This document shows, piece after piece, positions 30,257-39,413 of a DNA stretch of 64,000 nucleotides. Numbering within the stretch: the first letter of the stretch is position 1; each line of letters starts with the position of its first letter. Source of the stretch: Dehalococcoidia bacterium. Lineage in GTDB: Bacteria; Chloroflexota; Dehalococcoidia; Lucifugimonadales; Lucifugimonadaceae. Made by a program: the position numbers and the translations under genes. The notes beneath the pieces are model-generated. The model did no database searches. It was not told the DNA's origin and worked only from the letters and a program-made list of their open reading frames with translations. Where the stretch lies: the NCBI GenBank assembly GCA_022819585.1, contig JAJEGY010000001.1, forward strand, positions 1 to 64,000, given 5' to 3'.

Positions 30257-33200
30257 TTATCCTTCTCCCATGCGCATGACGCGGTGGATGGCCATGTTGT
30301 AGACGGAAACGAGGCTGATTGCGATGACGACTGCGAAGACGATTGCGAGCAGTCCGAAGGTTGTCGCGAACCCAGTCCAGTATATTTCAAGCGTCATCGG
30401 GGGCACCACGTTGGCGTCTTGACCAGAGCGTGCAAGGTAAGGGATGATGGTGTCACCTAATCGGGTTCCCATGAAGATTCCGATGGCTACGGCGACGCCC
30501 ACGACGATGACTTGCTCAAGGAGGATGAGCAGCAAGAGTTGGCGCATCGAAAGTCCGATAGTCCTGAGCAGGCCGAACTCCGCCAAGCGCCGTCGGAACG
30601 CCACTCGTGTATGTACTACGAATCCGATTGCGCTCACGATCAGGACGGTTACGAACGCGACGCCCAAGAGTGCTCTCCATCCTTCCGATACCAACGGATC
30701 GACGCTGACGTTTGCCAACAGGCTGAGGCGATCATTGATAGGACCAGATCGCAGGCGAAGAAGATCGATGTTGCGTTCAACCGACGACGTTGCTGTGTAA
30801 CGCAATCTGGCACCGCCAGCGTCATCCTTGAGCATCTCGAGTTCTTCGATGGACGGGGTGCCGGCTTCGGTCTTCAACCACGCCTCGTTGGGGATCCGTT
30901 CTCCGCTGTGGCGACGTGCATTTACAAGGTTGTGCGCAGCATCGAAGTCCATGATGACGAAGCTGCTCTCCTCAGGGTTGAGCGTCGGGAAGTAATCGAC
31001 GATGCCAACGACATCTATCGTGGTCCTCTCGTTGTCGATGGCAACGTTGATGGTCTCGCCGACTCTGGCTCCGATCCTGTCGAGGAGGGTTTCGCTAGCT
31101 AAGACGGGGATGTTTTCGATGGTGTTGCCTGAGGATATGCCGCGGAACTCGTTGAGCTGGCCTGCTGCCCAGCGGAGGCGCATGATCCCGGGATTTTCGG
31201 CCTCTTCTGCTGGGAGTGGTGATGGGTCGAAGGTGTCGGCAAAGGCTTCCTGAGTCGGACGCATCAGGTTCCAGTTATAGTCGGATTCACCGTCAAAGAA
31301 CTCGATGCGGTACATCTTCGTGCCGTCGTTGCTGATGGTCGAGATGTCGTCGATATCGACCGCGCCGCTGCGGAGAGAGCCGTCGAATGTCGAAACCCCG
31401 ATGGAGTGGAGCTTGAGAGGGCCTAATGGCAGTAGTACCCGTTCTCGCCCGAAAGGCGCTGGTTGGAGAGATGTTCCGATGCGGCACCAAGTCGGCAGCG
31501 GCAACTCGTCGTTTTCAGGATCAGCGTATTCGAGCGCACAAGGGAATCTCTGACGAGAACGCGATTCTGGCAAGAGCATCCCGAGATCGATGCTGTAGAA
31601 CCGGTCGTTGACATCGCTCAAACGCGCGACGAAGCGAACCTCAGGCATAGGGAAGAGCGGTTTGACGCGAGCAGTCAGGAACCGGGCATCTTCAGGGAGT
31701 GGTATGCCTTCTTCAGAATGGAACGCGATAGCTTGGAACGTCTCTTCGTAACCACTGTTAGTAAAATCACGACGATGCCAGGCGATGTCGCCGATCTCAT
31801 CAGGATCGATCGCGAGCACGGAGAACTGGTCGAAGTTGAAACCAGCGGTAATCGAGCCGCGGAGTCTGTATATGGTGGTAGCTTCTTCGATGCCTTTGAT
31901 GTCTTGGAGGTCTTCTTCCAAGTTGAACGACCGGCCTCCAGGACGGTTGGAAATGCCTGGTACTCGGATCTCGCCTCCTGTCGAGTAAAGGATCTGATCA
32001 TGGGCGCTACGTTCTAAAGTTGCGGCGAAGCTGGCGGCGAAGACACCGAGACCAGCTGTGAGGATCAATAGGAGAGAAACCCTGGAGTAGTGGGCGGGGT
32101 TGCGGGCCATTTGCCAGATGCCGAGAACGACGGCTGGCGAGATTACGCGCGATGCGAGCCCCGTTGTTAACAATCGTCCGAGCAGGTCCATCATCAGCGG
32201 GAATACTCGGAGAAGGACGATGCCTGCAGCTACTAGGAAAAGCGCTGGAACCGCCAATATGGCCTGGTTGACGGTGTTTTCGCCAAAGAGATCAGTGGCC
32301 ACGAACGAACCTTGGCGTTGCAGTTGCCAGAAAAGGAACAGGACCACCGCGAGAAAACCTAGGTCCAAGTAATAACGCTGGATGAATGCCAACCGTTCGG
32401 GTCGACCACGACCCGCGCGTTCCGCTAACACTCCTTGCTGGGTGACGCGAAGCGCAGGGATCATCAATGCGATCATCGTGAGGATCGCACCGATGCCGGC
32501 CATGAGATAGACGTTTTGCGTGAGGTTGGTGGGCAACGCTTCACCGGCGTTAAGTTCCCCGAAGAAGGGCAACGTGCCGAGGAAAGAGACTCCCCAGGTC
32601 GCCAAGAACGGACCGACCACAATCGCGAAGGACGCGATGATCAGAGTCTCGACGGCAAACATCAGAACTAGCTGCTTAGAGGTGGTGCCGCGTCCCCTTA
32701 GGAGCGCAACATCGGCGGACTGAGCTTCGATGAGGAGGCCTGCGAGGGTTGCCGTGTAGTAAACAACCACGAGCACGATGAGGATGAGAACGATGAACAT
32801 CGGCAAGCGGTTGAAGAAGAGTTCAACTTCGTAGCGCAGGAGCGTCTTGTCGAGTTCGGTGTCGAGCACGAAGCCGTCCACCTGCGAACGGAGTTCGTTT
32901 TCAGTGATCTCGAGCGTCTGACGAATGAGTTGGGTATCGGTTGCGTGGATGGTCGTCGGCTCTACATCGAGGAACCACGCGTATTCGGCTCCCATGTTCG
33001 GGAAGTAGACGCCCAATACCTCTAGCATCGATTGCTGGGGGAGCACGAACTGAGCGAACTCCAGAGTGCTGCTGCGTGAACCGAATGCCTGGTCGAAGAT
33101 CCGCCATTCAGGCGCTTCAGGGTGTGCCCTTTCGTAAATCCCGGTGAGTCTTATATTGACGTTGATGTTCTGTTCGTCCCAATGGGGGCGTGCCGGGATT

Positions 33201-33802
33201 ATGTCGCCAAGTTCGAGTTCGAAAACCTCGGCGGCATCCGCGTCAAGAAGGGCTTCTATAGTCAGGTCCGATCCGACTGACTGTTCGGGATTGATTTCGG
33301 GGTACCGTCCGGCAATTAGGTGGATGCTGTGTTCCTCTTCTGGGACGGTCATGCATTGGATGCGGCGACAATCGCATTCGATCAGAGGCTCTTCCCTCTC
33401 GTTGAATGAATCGGGTTCTGCTACCGTCGGACGGCAGGGACATTCACCGAGAGGGACAAGTTCAGGCGGTTCATCGACGAAGAACGTCCAGCTCCGCATG
33501 GCTCGCTGGTAGTCCGTGGTGAACTTCCCGACACGGCTAAGCAAGAGCGTTTCCATAGACGTTGTCAACTCTTCGTGAGTGTCGACGTTGATTGGAGTCT
33601 GGTCGGCCTCGATGAGCATGTCGAGGTCCGATGGGTTTTGGTCTGCGAGTTCCTTCTGCAGGGCTATGTCGCGCAACGACTCGAAATAAACGACGGTCGC
33701 GGACATGATGGTCCCCGCAAGGATGGACCCGATGATGACAGCCGAAAGCAATCGCCAGTTGGCGATCGTTCGCTTGAGCATCAGCTGTATCGTGCTACGC
33801 AT
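30257..33802 (-). CDS. Large FtsX-like (MacB-type) ABC permease
   Basis: An 1181-aa membrane protein. An N-terminal helix (about 18-40) leads into a long extracellular domain, then three helices of a first FtsX module (about 340-460), further helices to about 580, a second extracellular domain (about 600-1030), and a C-terminal FtsX module (FVTVLIVSAIGFVVHTRV, RQLLLLILLEQVIVVGVAV, TFGLLAIVFAVVIAISLVSV). The first extracellular domain carries a cysteine cluster, CPC (121-123), CDC (143-145) and Cys150, which could form disulfides or bind metal. It is 10 nt downstream of the other permease gene. Substrate unknown; lipid or lipoprotein handling is the usual role of the class. Confidence 0.9.
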   Translation of the reverse strand: MRSTIQLMLKRTIANWRLLSAVIIGSILAGTIMSATVVYFESLRDIALQKELADQNPSDLDMLIEADQTPINVDTHEELTTSMETLLLSRVGKFTTDYQRAMRSWTFFVDEPPELVPLGECPCRPTVAEPDSFNEREEPLIECDCRRIQCMTVPEEEHSIHLIAGRYPEINPEQSVGSDLTIEALLDADAAEVFELELGDIIPARPHWDEQNINVNIRLTGIYERAHPEAPEWRIFDQAFGSRSSTLEFAQFVLPQQSMLEVLGVYFPNMGAEYAWFLDVEPTTIHATDTQLIRQTLEITENELRSQVDGFVLDTELDKTLLRYEVELFFNRLPMFIVLILIVLVVVYYTATLAGLLIEAQSADVALLRGRGTTSKQLVLMFAVETLIIASFAIVVGPFLATWGVSFLGTLPFFGELNAGEALPTNLTQNVYLMAGIGAILTMIALMIPALRVTQQGVLAERAGRGRPERLAFIQRYYLDLGFLAVVLFLFWQLQRQGSFVATDLFGENTVNQAILAVPALFLVAAGIVLLRVFPLMMDLLGRLLTTGLASRVISPAVVLGIWQMARNPAHYSRVSLLLILTAGLGVFAASFAATLERSAHDQILYSTGGEIRVPGISNRPGGRSFNLEEDLQDIKGIEEATTIYRLRGSITAGFNFDQFSVLAIDPDEIGDIAWHRRDFTNSGYEETFQAIAFHSEEGIPLPEDARFLTARVKPLFPMPEVRFVARLSDVNDRFYSIDLGMLLPESRSRQRFPCALEYADPENDELPLPTWCRIGTSLQPAPFGRERVLLPLGPLKLHSIGVSTFDGSLRSGAVDIDDISTISNDGTKMYRIEFFDGESDYNWNLMRPTQEAFADTFDPSPLPAEEAENPGIMRLRWAAGQLNEFRGISSGNTIENIPVLASETLLDRIGARVGETINVAIDNERTTIDVVGIVDYFPTLNPEESSFVIMDFDAAHNLVNARRHSGERIPNEAWLKTEAGTPSIEELEMLKDDAGGARLRYTATSSVERNIDLLRLRSGPINDRLSLLANVSVDPLVSEGWRALLGVAFVTVLIVSAIGFVVHTRVAFRRRLAEFGLLRTIGLSMRQLLLLILLEQVIVVGVAVAIGIFMGTRLGDTIIPYLARSGQDANVVPPMTLEIYWTGFATTFGLLAIVFAVVIAISLVSVYNMAIHRVMRMGEG

Positions 33803-33812
33803 CGTTTAAACG

Positions 33813-36800
33813 TCAGTTGGCGTCGCGGGTAAGTTCATGGATCGGCAAAGTGCGGTACTGGCGCATTATGCGGAAGACCGCAATGAGTGTGGATCCGAGA
33901 ATCACTGCGGCGAGAATGCCCACCGGCACCCAGTTGGTCTGCATCACGAACGGGGGAAGTAGGTCGCCGCCGGTTTGAGTAAACGTCAAACTGCTGACCG
34001 CGAGGCGACTCACATACCATCCACTCGCAATGCCGATCCCGATGCCAAGGACTGCAACCATCAAGTGTTCGATCAATACCAAGATCCCAAAGGAACGTGC
34101 CTTCATACCCATGCTGGAAAGGAGAGCAGACTCTCGACGAGTTCGGAAGGCGTGGGCTGCTAGGTATGTGAAATATCCAAATGCGGCGGCTACGCCGGCC
34201 ATAAGGATCGAAACAATGCTGATGCCGCGCCAACCAGCGACCACGAGAGGATCGACAGTCGAATCTTGAAGCAGGCTCGCCCGATCGGTGTACGTTGTGA
34301 AGCCCAACAACTTGCGCAACTCAATGAGGACTTGGCCGTGCATATCTGGTTCGACCGCGACGAACAACTCGTTTGGACGCTGGGCAGTCAGGCCTCTGAG
34401 CTCAAGGAAGTCGATTGTGGAATCGACATTCGCGACGAGGAACGGTGCCCGGTCAGGGTCAAGAGTCGGGAAGTAGGTGACGGTGTCTTTGATCTCTACG
34501 GGGACGTATCCGCCGCTGATCTGGACGATGAACTGAGAGCCGACGTTCGTGTTTGTCTCGAACATGAACGCGTCGCTGGCGATTACTGGCAACGGTTCGC
34601 CTGTGGCGGTTCGGTAGATGCCTCGCACGCCCTGGTCATTTCCTCGATCCATCTCGACCCGTGCAACCGACGGCCCTCGGTCTCCAGGGACATCGACAGT
34701 CAGGCCGGGCGGTTCGTCGTCGATGCCGAAAATGACATCGAGACCATTGGAAGTGGGCATTCCCGTCCACTCGCTGAACTCGTCGAAGCTGACTAGGATC
34801 GTGCGCTCGCCTCGACTGTTCTCAGCGTACACATCGTCAAAGAATGCAGTTGTCGGCACCGCTCCGTCTGGTCCGGACTGCATGAAGGTTTGCACCGAGA
34901 CCAATTGAGCAGGTTCGGTGAAGGGACTCGAGATATCGGCTGTCTGGTGCTGCCATTCGCTCTCGATCTGACCGAGTGTGATGGTTCGCGACCGACCCTT
35001 CGCGTCTCTGATGACGAGCCACAGGAACAGGTTCTCGACGCGCGGTTCTGACTTCGCCCAAGCTCCGAGTCGTACGGTGTCGCTGGGCAGGAAAATAGGC
35101 TCCGGTTTGACTTCCACCGCGATCTTGGAGGTCAACTCCTTGAATTCCGTCTCAGAGAAGTCTTCGCGGAACCACGCTGTCTCTGCAAAGCGATGAGAAT
35201 CTACCGCCAGCATGTTGAAGCCGAAACCCAAAGACGTAGTCCCGAAGCGACCTGAGGCCCGAAACGCCTCAGTTGCATTCTCTACACCTTCAATTTCACG
35301 GGCTTGCTCGATTACATCGTTCGAAGGTGGGAAAGAAGGCACGAACCTGAAATCGGCCCCCGATTCGTAAAGGATCTGCTCCTCGGTGCTTCGAGCCAAA
35401 GTGGACGCGAGGGTGCCAGAAACAACACCCAATCCTGATACCAGGACCAGAAGCAGGACGGGCCAGACGTACCAGTACGGGCTCCGTCGCAATCTCCAAA
35501 GGCCTAGCGTGACTTCTGCGGACGTGAAACGAGACCCGATAGCAGCGATTATCTGCGCCAATATCGGGAAGAGACGCATGAAGAGCAAGGCAACCACGAG
35601 CAGGAACAATGCCGGAGCGAAAAGCAGCGTGATGTCGGCAGAGTTTTCGCCCTCACGAGTCGACGCTATTACGGAGCCGCGTGTGGTCAGTTCCCACCAG
35701 ACGAGCGATCCGATGACTAAGAAGATCAGGTCTAAGTAGTACCGTTGGAAGAACGGTGGTTGCTCAGGCCGAGCCTCAGATTGGTACTGATCGATTATCC
35801 CGCGCCGAGTCCCCAAGATCGCAGGCAGCAATAATATCCCGAAGACGAACAACCCAGCGCCAATCGACCAGATCCAAGATTGCCAAGCGAAATCAACGCT
35901 CAAGAAAAGCGACTCAGAGACGCTCCGATAGGCGGGAAGTAGGCCTAGTGATGCCACTAGACCGATCCCTACAAGCGGCGCGATGATGGCAGGGACGCCA
36001 GCGATGATGACGCTCTCGATGGCGTAGGAACGGAAGATCTGGACGACTGCTATCCCTCGGCTGCGAAGCATCGAAGTTTCAGTAGCGCGGCGGCGTGCGA
36101 TGATGCCTGCCACCATGAACAAGTAGTAAGCGATAGATGTGATTGCGAGAGCCGCCAACAGCAACATCGGGATACGGGCAAAGAGCATACGTCGCTGCAA
36201 AGAGTTCAAGCGAGACTCGAGGACAGTTAGCACGTCGGCTCTTGTGACCTCAAGGCTTATCCGGTCTTCGAAGTCGGCTAGTCTAGTTATCGAGTCGTTT
36301 AACGTCAACTCTTTGAAATAGTCCCTGTCGACGAATAAGTGCCAACGAAACTCGGCGGGTAAGCCGGCATTGGCTTCGGCGATGGTGTCAAGCATCACCG
36401 ACTCCTCGACTAACAAGACGATGGGGTTCTCGCGACCATCCACGATCGCCTGTGGCCGAATGATGGGATCTGAGAGTCCCACCCAATAATCGTCCCCCGG
36501 AGCAGGGATCGAGAAAATGCCCGTTATACGCGCTCGAACAAGACCTATCCCACGTACTTCTGGCACCGTGTCTATGATGTCTCCCACGCGGATGTCGAAC
36601 TGCGATGCGCGATCCCACACTAGAGCTGCCTCGACAGTAGCAACCCCGTCTTCTATCGAAACAAAACTGGACGGTGCATTTCCGACGATGTATACGATGC
36701 GATCGTTTATGCCGCTCGCTGAGAGGAACATCGCCCGTGATGCTTCGTTGTGACGCCTCAAACCTTGGCCTTCGTAACCCCAGTGTGCTCGACGGGTCTT

Positions 36801-37103
36801 TATAAGCGAAGCGCTGCCTGTGATCGCACCATCGAGAAACTCCTTTTCCGAGGCCGCGATAGCTTGATTGGCATCCTCAGACTTCCCCTTTTCCAACGGC
36901 AGCCATGAAGTGAAGGCCTGAAGATGTTGATAAATAGGAATGACTGAGTCCACCGCGTCCTCAACTCCAGCGCGCTCAAGAGTTCGGAGATAAACAGGCG
37001 CACCTGAGATCACCGTTGCAGTGATGAGGGAACCGACGAAGGCGCCGATGAGGAGCGTCCCCTCACCTGCAACTCGGCGAAGTGTGAACCTGATGAAATT
37101 CAG
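33813..37103 (-). CDS. Large FtsX-like ABC permease, probable CTG start
   Basis: First gene of the permease-ATPase operon. The track starts at GTG 37013 (1066 aa), which cuts into the first membrane helix. Reading upstream in the same frame adds 30 residues, beginning LNFIRFTLRRVAGEG and completing the helix TLLIGAFVGSLITATVISG. An in-frame TAA lies at 37116-37118, and the only sensibly spaced start is CTG at 37101-37103, with AAAGGA 8 nt upstream. The resulting 1096-aa protein has the same two-FtsX-module layout as its neighbour: extracellular domain, helices near 300-560, second extracellular domain, and a C-terminal three-helix module (GISIVSILMAGVAAAFGYFT, ILVLIEHLMVAVLGIGIGIA). Confidence 0.85.
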   Translation of the reverse strand: MNFIRFTLRRVAGEGTLLIGAFVGSLITATVISGAPVYLRTLERAGVEDAVDSVIPIYQHLQAFTSWLPLEKGKSEDANQAIAASEKEFLDGAITGSASLIKTRRAHWGYEGQGLRRHNEASRAMFLSASGINDRIVYIVGNAPSSFVSIEDGVATVEAALVWDRASQFDIRVGDIIDTVPEVRGIGLVRARITGIFSIPAPGDDYWVGLSDPIIRPQAIVDGRENPIVLLVEESVMLDTIAEANAGLPAEFRWHLFVDRDYFKELTLNDSITRLADFEDRISLEVTRADVLTVLESRLNSLQRRMLFARIPMLLLAALAITSIAYYLFMVAGIIARRRATETSMLRSRGIAVVQIFRSYAIESVIIAGVPAIIAPLVGIGLVASLGLLPAYRSVSESLFLSVDFAWQSWIWSIGAGLFVFGILLLPAILGTRRGIIDQYQSEARPEQPPFFQRYYLDLIFLVIGSLVWWELTTRGSVIASTREGENSADITLLFAPALFLLVVALLFMRLFPILAQIIAAIGSRFTSAEVTLGLWRLRRSPYWYVWPVLLLVLVSGLGVVSGTLASTLARSTEEQILYESGADFRFVPSFPPSNDVIEQAREIEGVENATEAFRASGRFGTTSLGFGFNMLAVDSHRFAETAWFREDFSETEFKELTSKIAVEVKPEPIFLPSDTVRLGAWAKSEPRVENLFLWLVIRDAKGRSRTITLGQIESEWQHQTADISSPFTEPAQLVSVQTFMQSGPDGAVPTTAFFDDVYAENSRGERTILVSFDEFSEWTGMPTSNGLDVIFGIDDEPPGLTVDVPGDRGPSVARVEMDRGNDQGVRGIYRTATGEPLPVIASDAFMFETNTNVGSQFIVQISGGYVPVEIKDTVTYFPTLDPDRAPFLVANVDSTIDFLELRGLTAQRPNELFVAVEPDMHGQVLIELRKLLGFTTYTDRASLLQDSTVDPLVVAGWRGISIVSILMAGVAAAFGYFTYLAAHAFRTRRESALLSSMGMKARSFGILVLIEHLMVAVLGIGIGIASGWYVSRLAVSSLTFTQTGGDLLPPFVMQTNWVPVGILAAVILGSTLIAVFRIMRQYRTLPIHELTRDAN

Positions 37104-37117
37104 AGTAAGGGTCCTTT

Positions 37118-37135
37118 AATCCCTGATTAGGGATT
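37118..37135. repeat. Short palindrome in the permease operon leader
   Basis: AATCCCT, loop GATT, AGGGATT: a perfect 7-bp stem in the leader just upstream of the Shine-Dalgarno of the CTG-started permease gene. It could be an operator or a small leader hairpin; no binding protein can be assigned. Confidence 0.5.
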
Positions 37136-37324
37136 CCAAAGGGTGGGCTGTCGGCATATGATCGCCAAGCTGGACGGATTCGTCGGACGGGGTGACTTGA
37201 GGTGGGTGTTTAGCAACATTTCATTCTAACGCGGGATTTCGAATTCTCCCCTTTCGTCGCACAAAGTCAGTTAAGATACGTAACTCGTCACGCTTCGGTT
37301 TCAGTTTGATCCGAACTAGTCTGG

Positions 37325-37355
37325 TTCAAAGCTGAAATACGCTGCTAGATATAAT
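37325..37355 (+). promoter_or_regulatory. Candidate sigma70-type promoter for the HtrA-like gene
   Basis: A perfect -10 hexamer TATAAT (37350-37355) lies 49 nt upstream of the protease start codon. The best -35 match is TTCAAA (37325-37330) with a 19-nt spacer, weaker than consensus. The rest of the 300-bp divergent region (37104-37404) holds no gene I can support. Confidence 0.5.
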
Positions 37356-37404
37356 CGAGTTAAAGCTTCCTCTTCCATAAAAGTGACCGATCTGGGGTGA
37401 GGAC

Positions 37405-38481
37405 GTGAGACCTCTACAGTGCGTAAATGCAAGGGTGGTGGCGGCGATCAGCGGGATGTTGTTACTCGGTTTACTTGCGACCGCGTGCGTATTTGGCGCG
37501 TCTCCAACTGAAGAGACCAGATCGATAACCAGTGAAGCCACGCCTTCTAACAGATTATCTGGTGAACCTTGGATTCCCGATGTTGTCGAGGCAGTAACTC
37601 CGTCCATTGTCCAAGTCACTGTTCGCCGTGCCGATGGTTCGGGCAGTGGCACCGGAATCGTGTTCGATGGACAAGGCACGATCATCACCAACTGGCACGT
37701 CGTTGAAAGCGCGAGCGAAATTGAGGTTGTCCTTCCTTCGGGCGTCAGGTTGCCCGCTAAGTTGATGCGAGAGGACAGCGATCTTGATCTCGCCGTCTTG
37801 ACGGTGGATGCTGACGAATTGGTACCAGCAGAATTCGGCGATTCCAGCGACTTACGAGTCGGTGAGGATGTCGTGTCGATCGGTCATGCCTTCGGTCTCA
37901 GTGGCGGTCCGAGCGTGAGCCGCGGCGTGGTCAGCGCGGTCAACCGTACCGTCCCCGACTCGGACGGCACGATATTTGAGGATCTGATACAGACCGACGC
38001 CGCCATCAATCTCGGCAGCAGCGGCGGTGCTCTCATCAACTCATCAGGCGAAGTAATCGGAATCAACGTGGGTAGTCTGAGCGTTGGCAATGGCGCGAAC
38101 TTCGCTCTGGACATCAATACCGTCCTAGAAGGCACCAACCGATTGGTCGCTCTGGGGGTGAGAGAGGAGCCCGGTTATCTCGGTGTTGGCGGAGTCGATG
38201 TAACACCGTATCTGGCATTTCAGCAAGCATTGCCGGTCAGCGAAGGATTCGGCGTTCGCTATGTGGATCCTCAGTCGCCCGCTGCCGGCGAGTTTGAGAT
38301 CGATGACATCATCGTGAACATCGACGACACTCGTATCCGAGGCGTCACAGATTTCACTGAATTTCTGCGTACACACCCTCACGGCACCGACATCGTGGTA
38401 ACCGCCATTCGAGGGGCCGGCGATTCCGCCGTCGTCATGGAGATACCCGTCACCCTCGGATCTCCCTCTCCCGACGCATAA
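37405..38481 (+). CDS. HtrA/DegP-like serine protease lipoprotein with PDZ domain
   Basis: Extracytoplasmic trypsin-like protease. Residues 1-28 form a lipoprotein signal with lipobox LATAC (Cys28 lipidated). The catalytic triad is His98 (ITNWHVV), Asp128 (SDLDLAVL) and Ser206 (LGSSGGAL); the usual GNSGG reads GSSGG. A C-terminal PDZ domain spans about 255-350 (GFGVRYVDPQSPAAGEFEIDD). The 358-aa size fits DegS/HtrA-type proteins with one PDZ. It probably degrades or senses misfolded exported proteins. GTG start with GGTGAGG just upstream; a TATAAT-bearing promoter candidate precedes it. Confidence 0.93.
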   Translation: MRPLQCVNARVVAAISGMLLLGLLATACVFGASPTEETRSITSEATPSNRLSGEPWIPDVVEAVTPSIVQVTVRRADGSGSGTGIVFDGQGTIITNWHVVESASEIEVVLPSGVRLPAKLMREDSDLDLAVLTVDADELVPAEFGDSSDLRVGEDVVSIGHAFGLSGGPSVSRGVVSAVNRTVPDSDGTIFEDLIQTDAAINLGSSGGALINSSGEVIGINVGSLSVGNGANFALDINTVLEGTNRLVALGVREEPGYLGVGGVDVTPYLAFQQALPVSEGFGVRYVDPQSPAAGEFEIDDIIVNIDDTRIRGVTDFTEFLRTHPHGTDIVVTAIRGAGDSAVVMEIPVTLGSPSPDA

Positions 38482-38565
38482 TCTCTCGTTCGCGTCCTCC
38501 ACTCCGTACAATTGCTGCTCAGCAGTTGCACGTATACCTAATTGAATTCCCCCGGAGGGACGACG

Positions 38566-39390
38566 ATGTCTGATTCAGAGCGCGAGTTGAGCGGGAAGGT
38601 GGCGATAGTTACCGGTGCTGGAAGGCTGCGCGGGATAGGCCGTGCGACGGCCAACGTTCTCGCAAGAATGGGTGCCGATGTGGTCGTGACGGGAACAGGT
38701 CGTGATCCCTCGACTTTCCCCCCTGATGAAAAGAAGGCGGGTTGGCGCGATATCGATTCGACCGCGGATGAGGTGAGGTCTTTCGGAGTAAAGGCTAAGA
38801 CGGTCGTGATGGACGTCGCCAAATCTGACGAAGTCCAAGCGCTTATAGACGATACCGTGGCTGAGTTGGGCAGCGTCGACATCATCATCAATAACGCTGC
38901 CGCGCCTTATGGGGAAGATCGGGTACCGGTCGTTGAGGTTGATGAAGACGTGTTCAAAAAGGTCTTGGAGGTGAAGGTGATCGGCACTTATCTCTGCTCC
39001 AAAGCAGCGGCAATTCAGATGATCAAGCAGGGCAACGGTGGCCGGATTATCAACATCTCCTCGACCGCGGGCAAGCGTGGCAACGCTCGCATGGCTGCTT
39101 ACAACGCGGCGAACTTCGCGGTAGACGGTTTCACGCAGGCGCTGTCGAAAGAAGTTGCGGAGCATGAGATAACCGCAAACTGCGTCTGTCCTGGAATGAC
39201 GGAGACCGCTCGTCTTGATCCGATCGGCAGAGGCGACGAGTGGTTAAGCCGTGCCGCACAAGTCCCGCTCGGGCGTCCTGCCGAGGACATGGAAGTAGGC
39301 GAGTTGATCGGGTTCCTATGCAGCCCGCGCGCCGCGTATATCACCGGCCAGGCGATCAACATCAACGGCGGTTCGGTCACCGATCGCTAA
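38566..39390 (+). CDS. Short-chain dehydrogenase/reductase with Lys-to-Asn change
   Basis: A 274-aa SDR from the ATG at 38566, supported by GGAGGG 7 nt upstream (the track start at 38542 is non-consensus). The cofactor motif TGAGRLRGIGRA, the NNAA motif (IIINNAAAPYG) and the catalytic Ser166 and Tyr179 are present. The segment AAYNAANFAVDG has Asn183 where the Tyr-x-x-x-Lys lysine belongs. That lysine normally lowers the tyrosine pKa and binds the nicotinamide ribose, so activity may be altered. The C-terminal ITGQAININGG is standard. Convergent with rpoD, 23 nt apart. Confidence 0.9.
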   Translation: MSDSERELSGKVAIVTGAGRLRGIGRATANVLARMGADVVVTGTGRDPSTFPPDEKKAGWRDIDSTADEVRSFGVKAKTVVMDVAKSDEVQALIDDTVAELGSVDIIINNAAAPYGEDRVPVVEVDEDVFKKVLEVKVIGTYLCSKAAAIQMIKQGNGGRIINISSTAGKRGNARMAAYNAANFAVDGFTQALSKEVAEHEITANCVCPGMTETARLDPIGRGDEWLSRAAQVPLGRPAEDMEVGELIGFLCSPRAAYITGQAININGGSVTDR

Positions 39391-39413
39391 GGTCGCGAAT
39401 CGCAACGAGCGCT

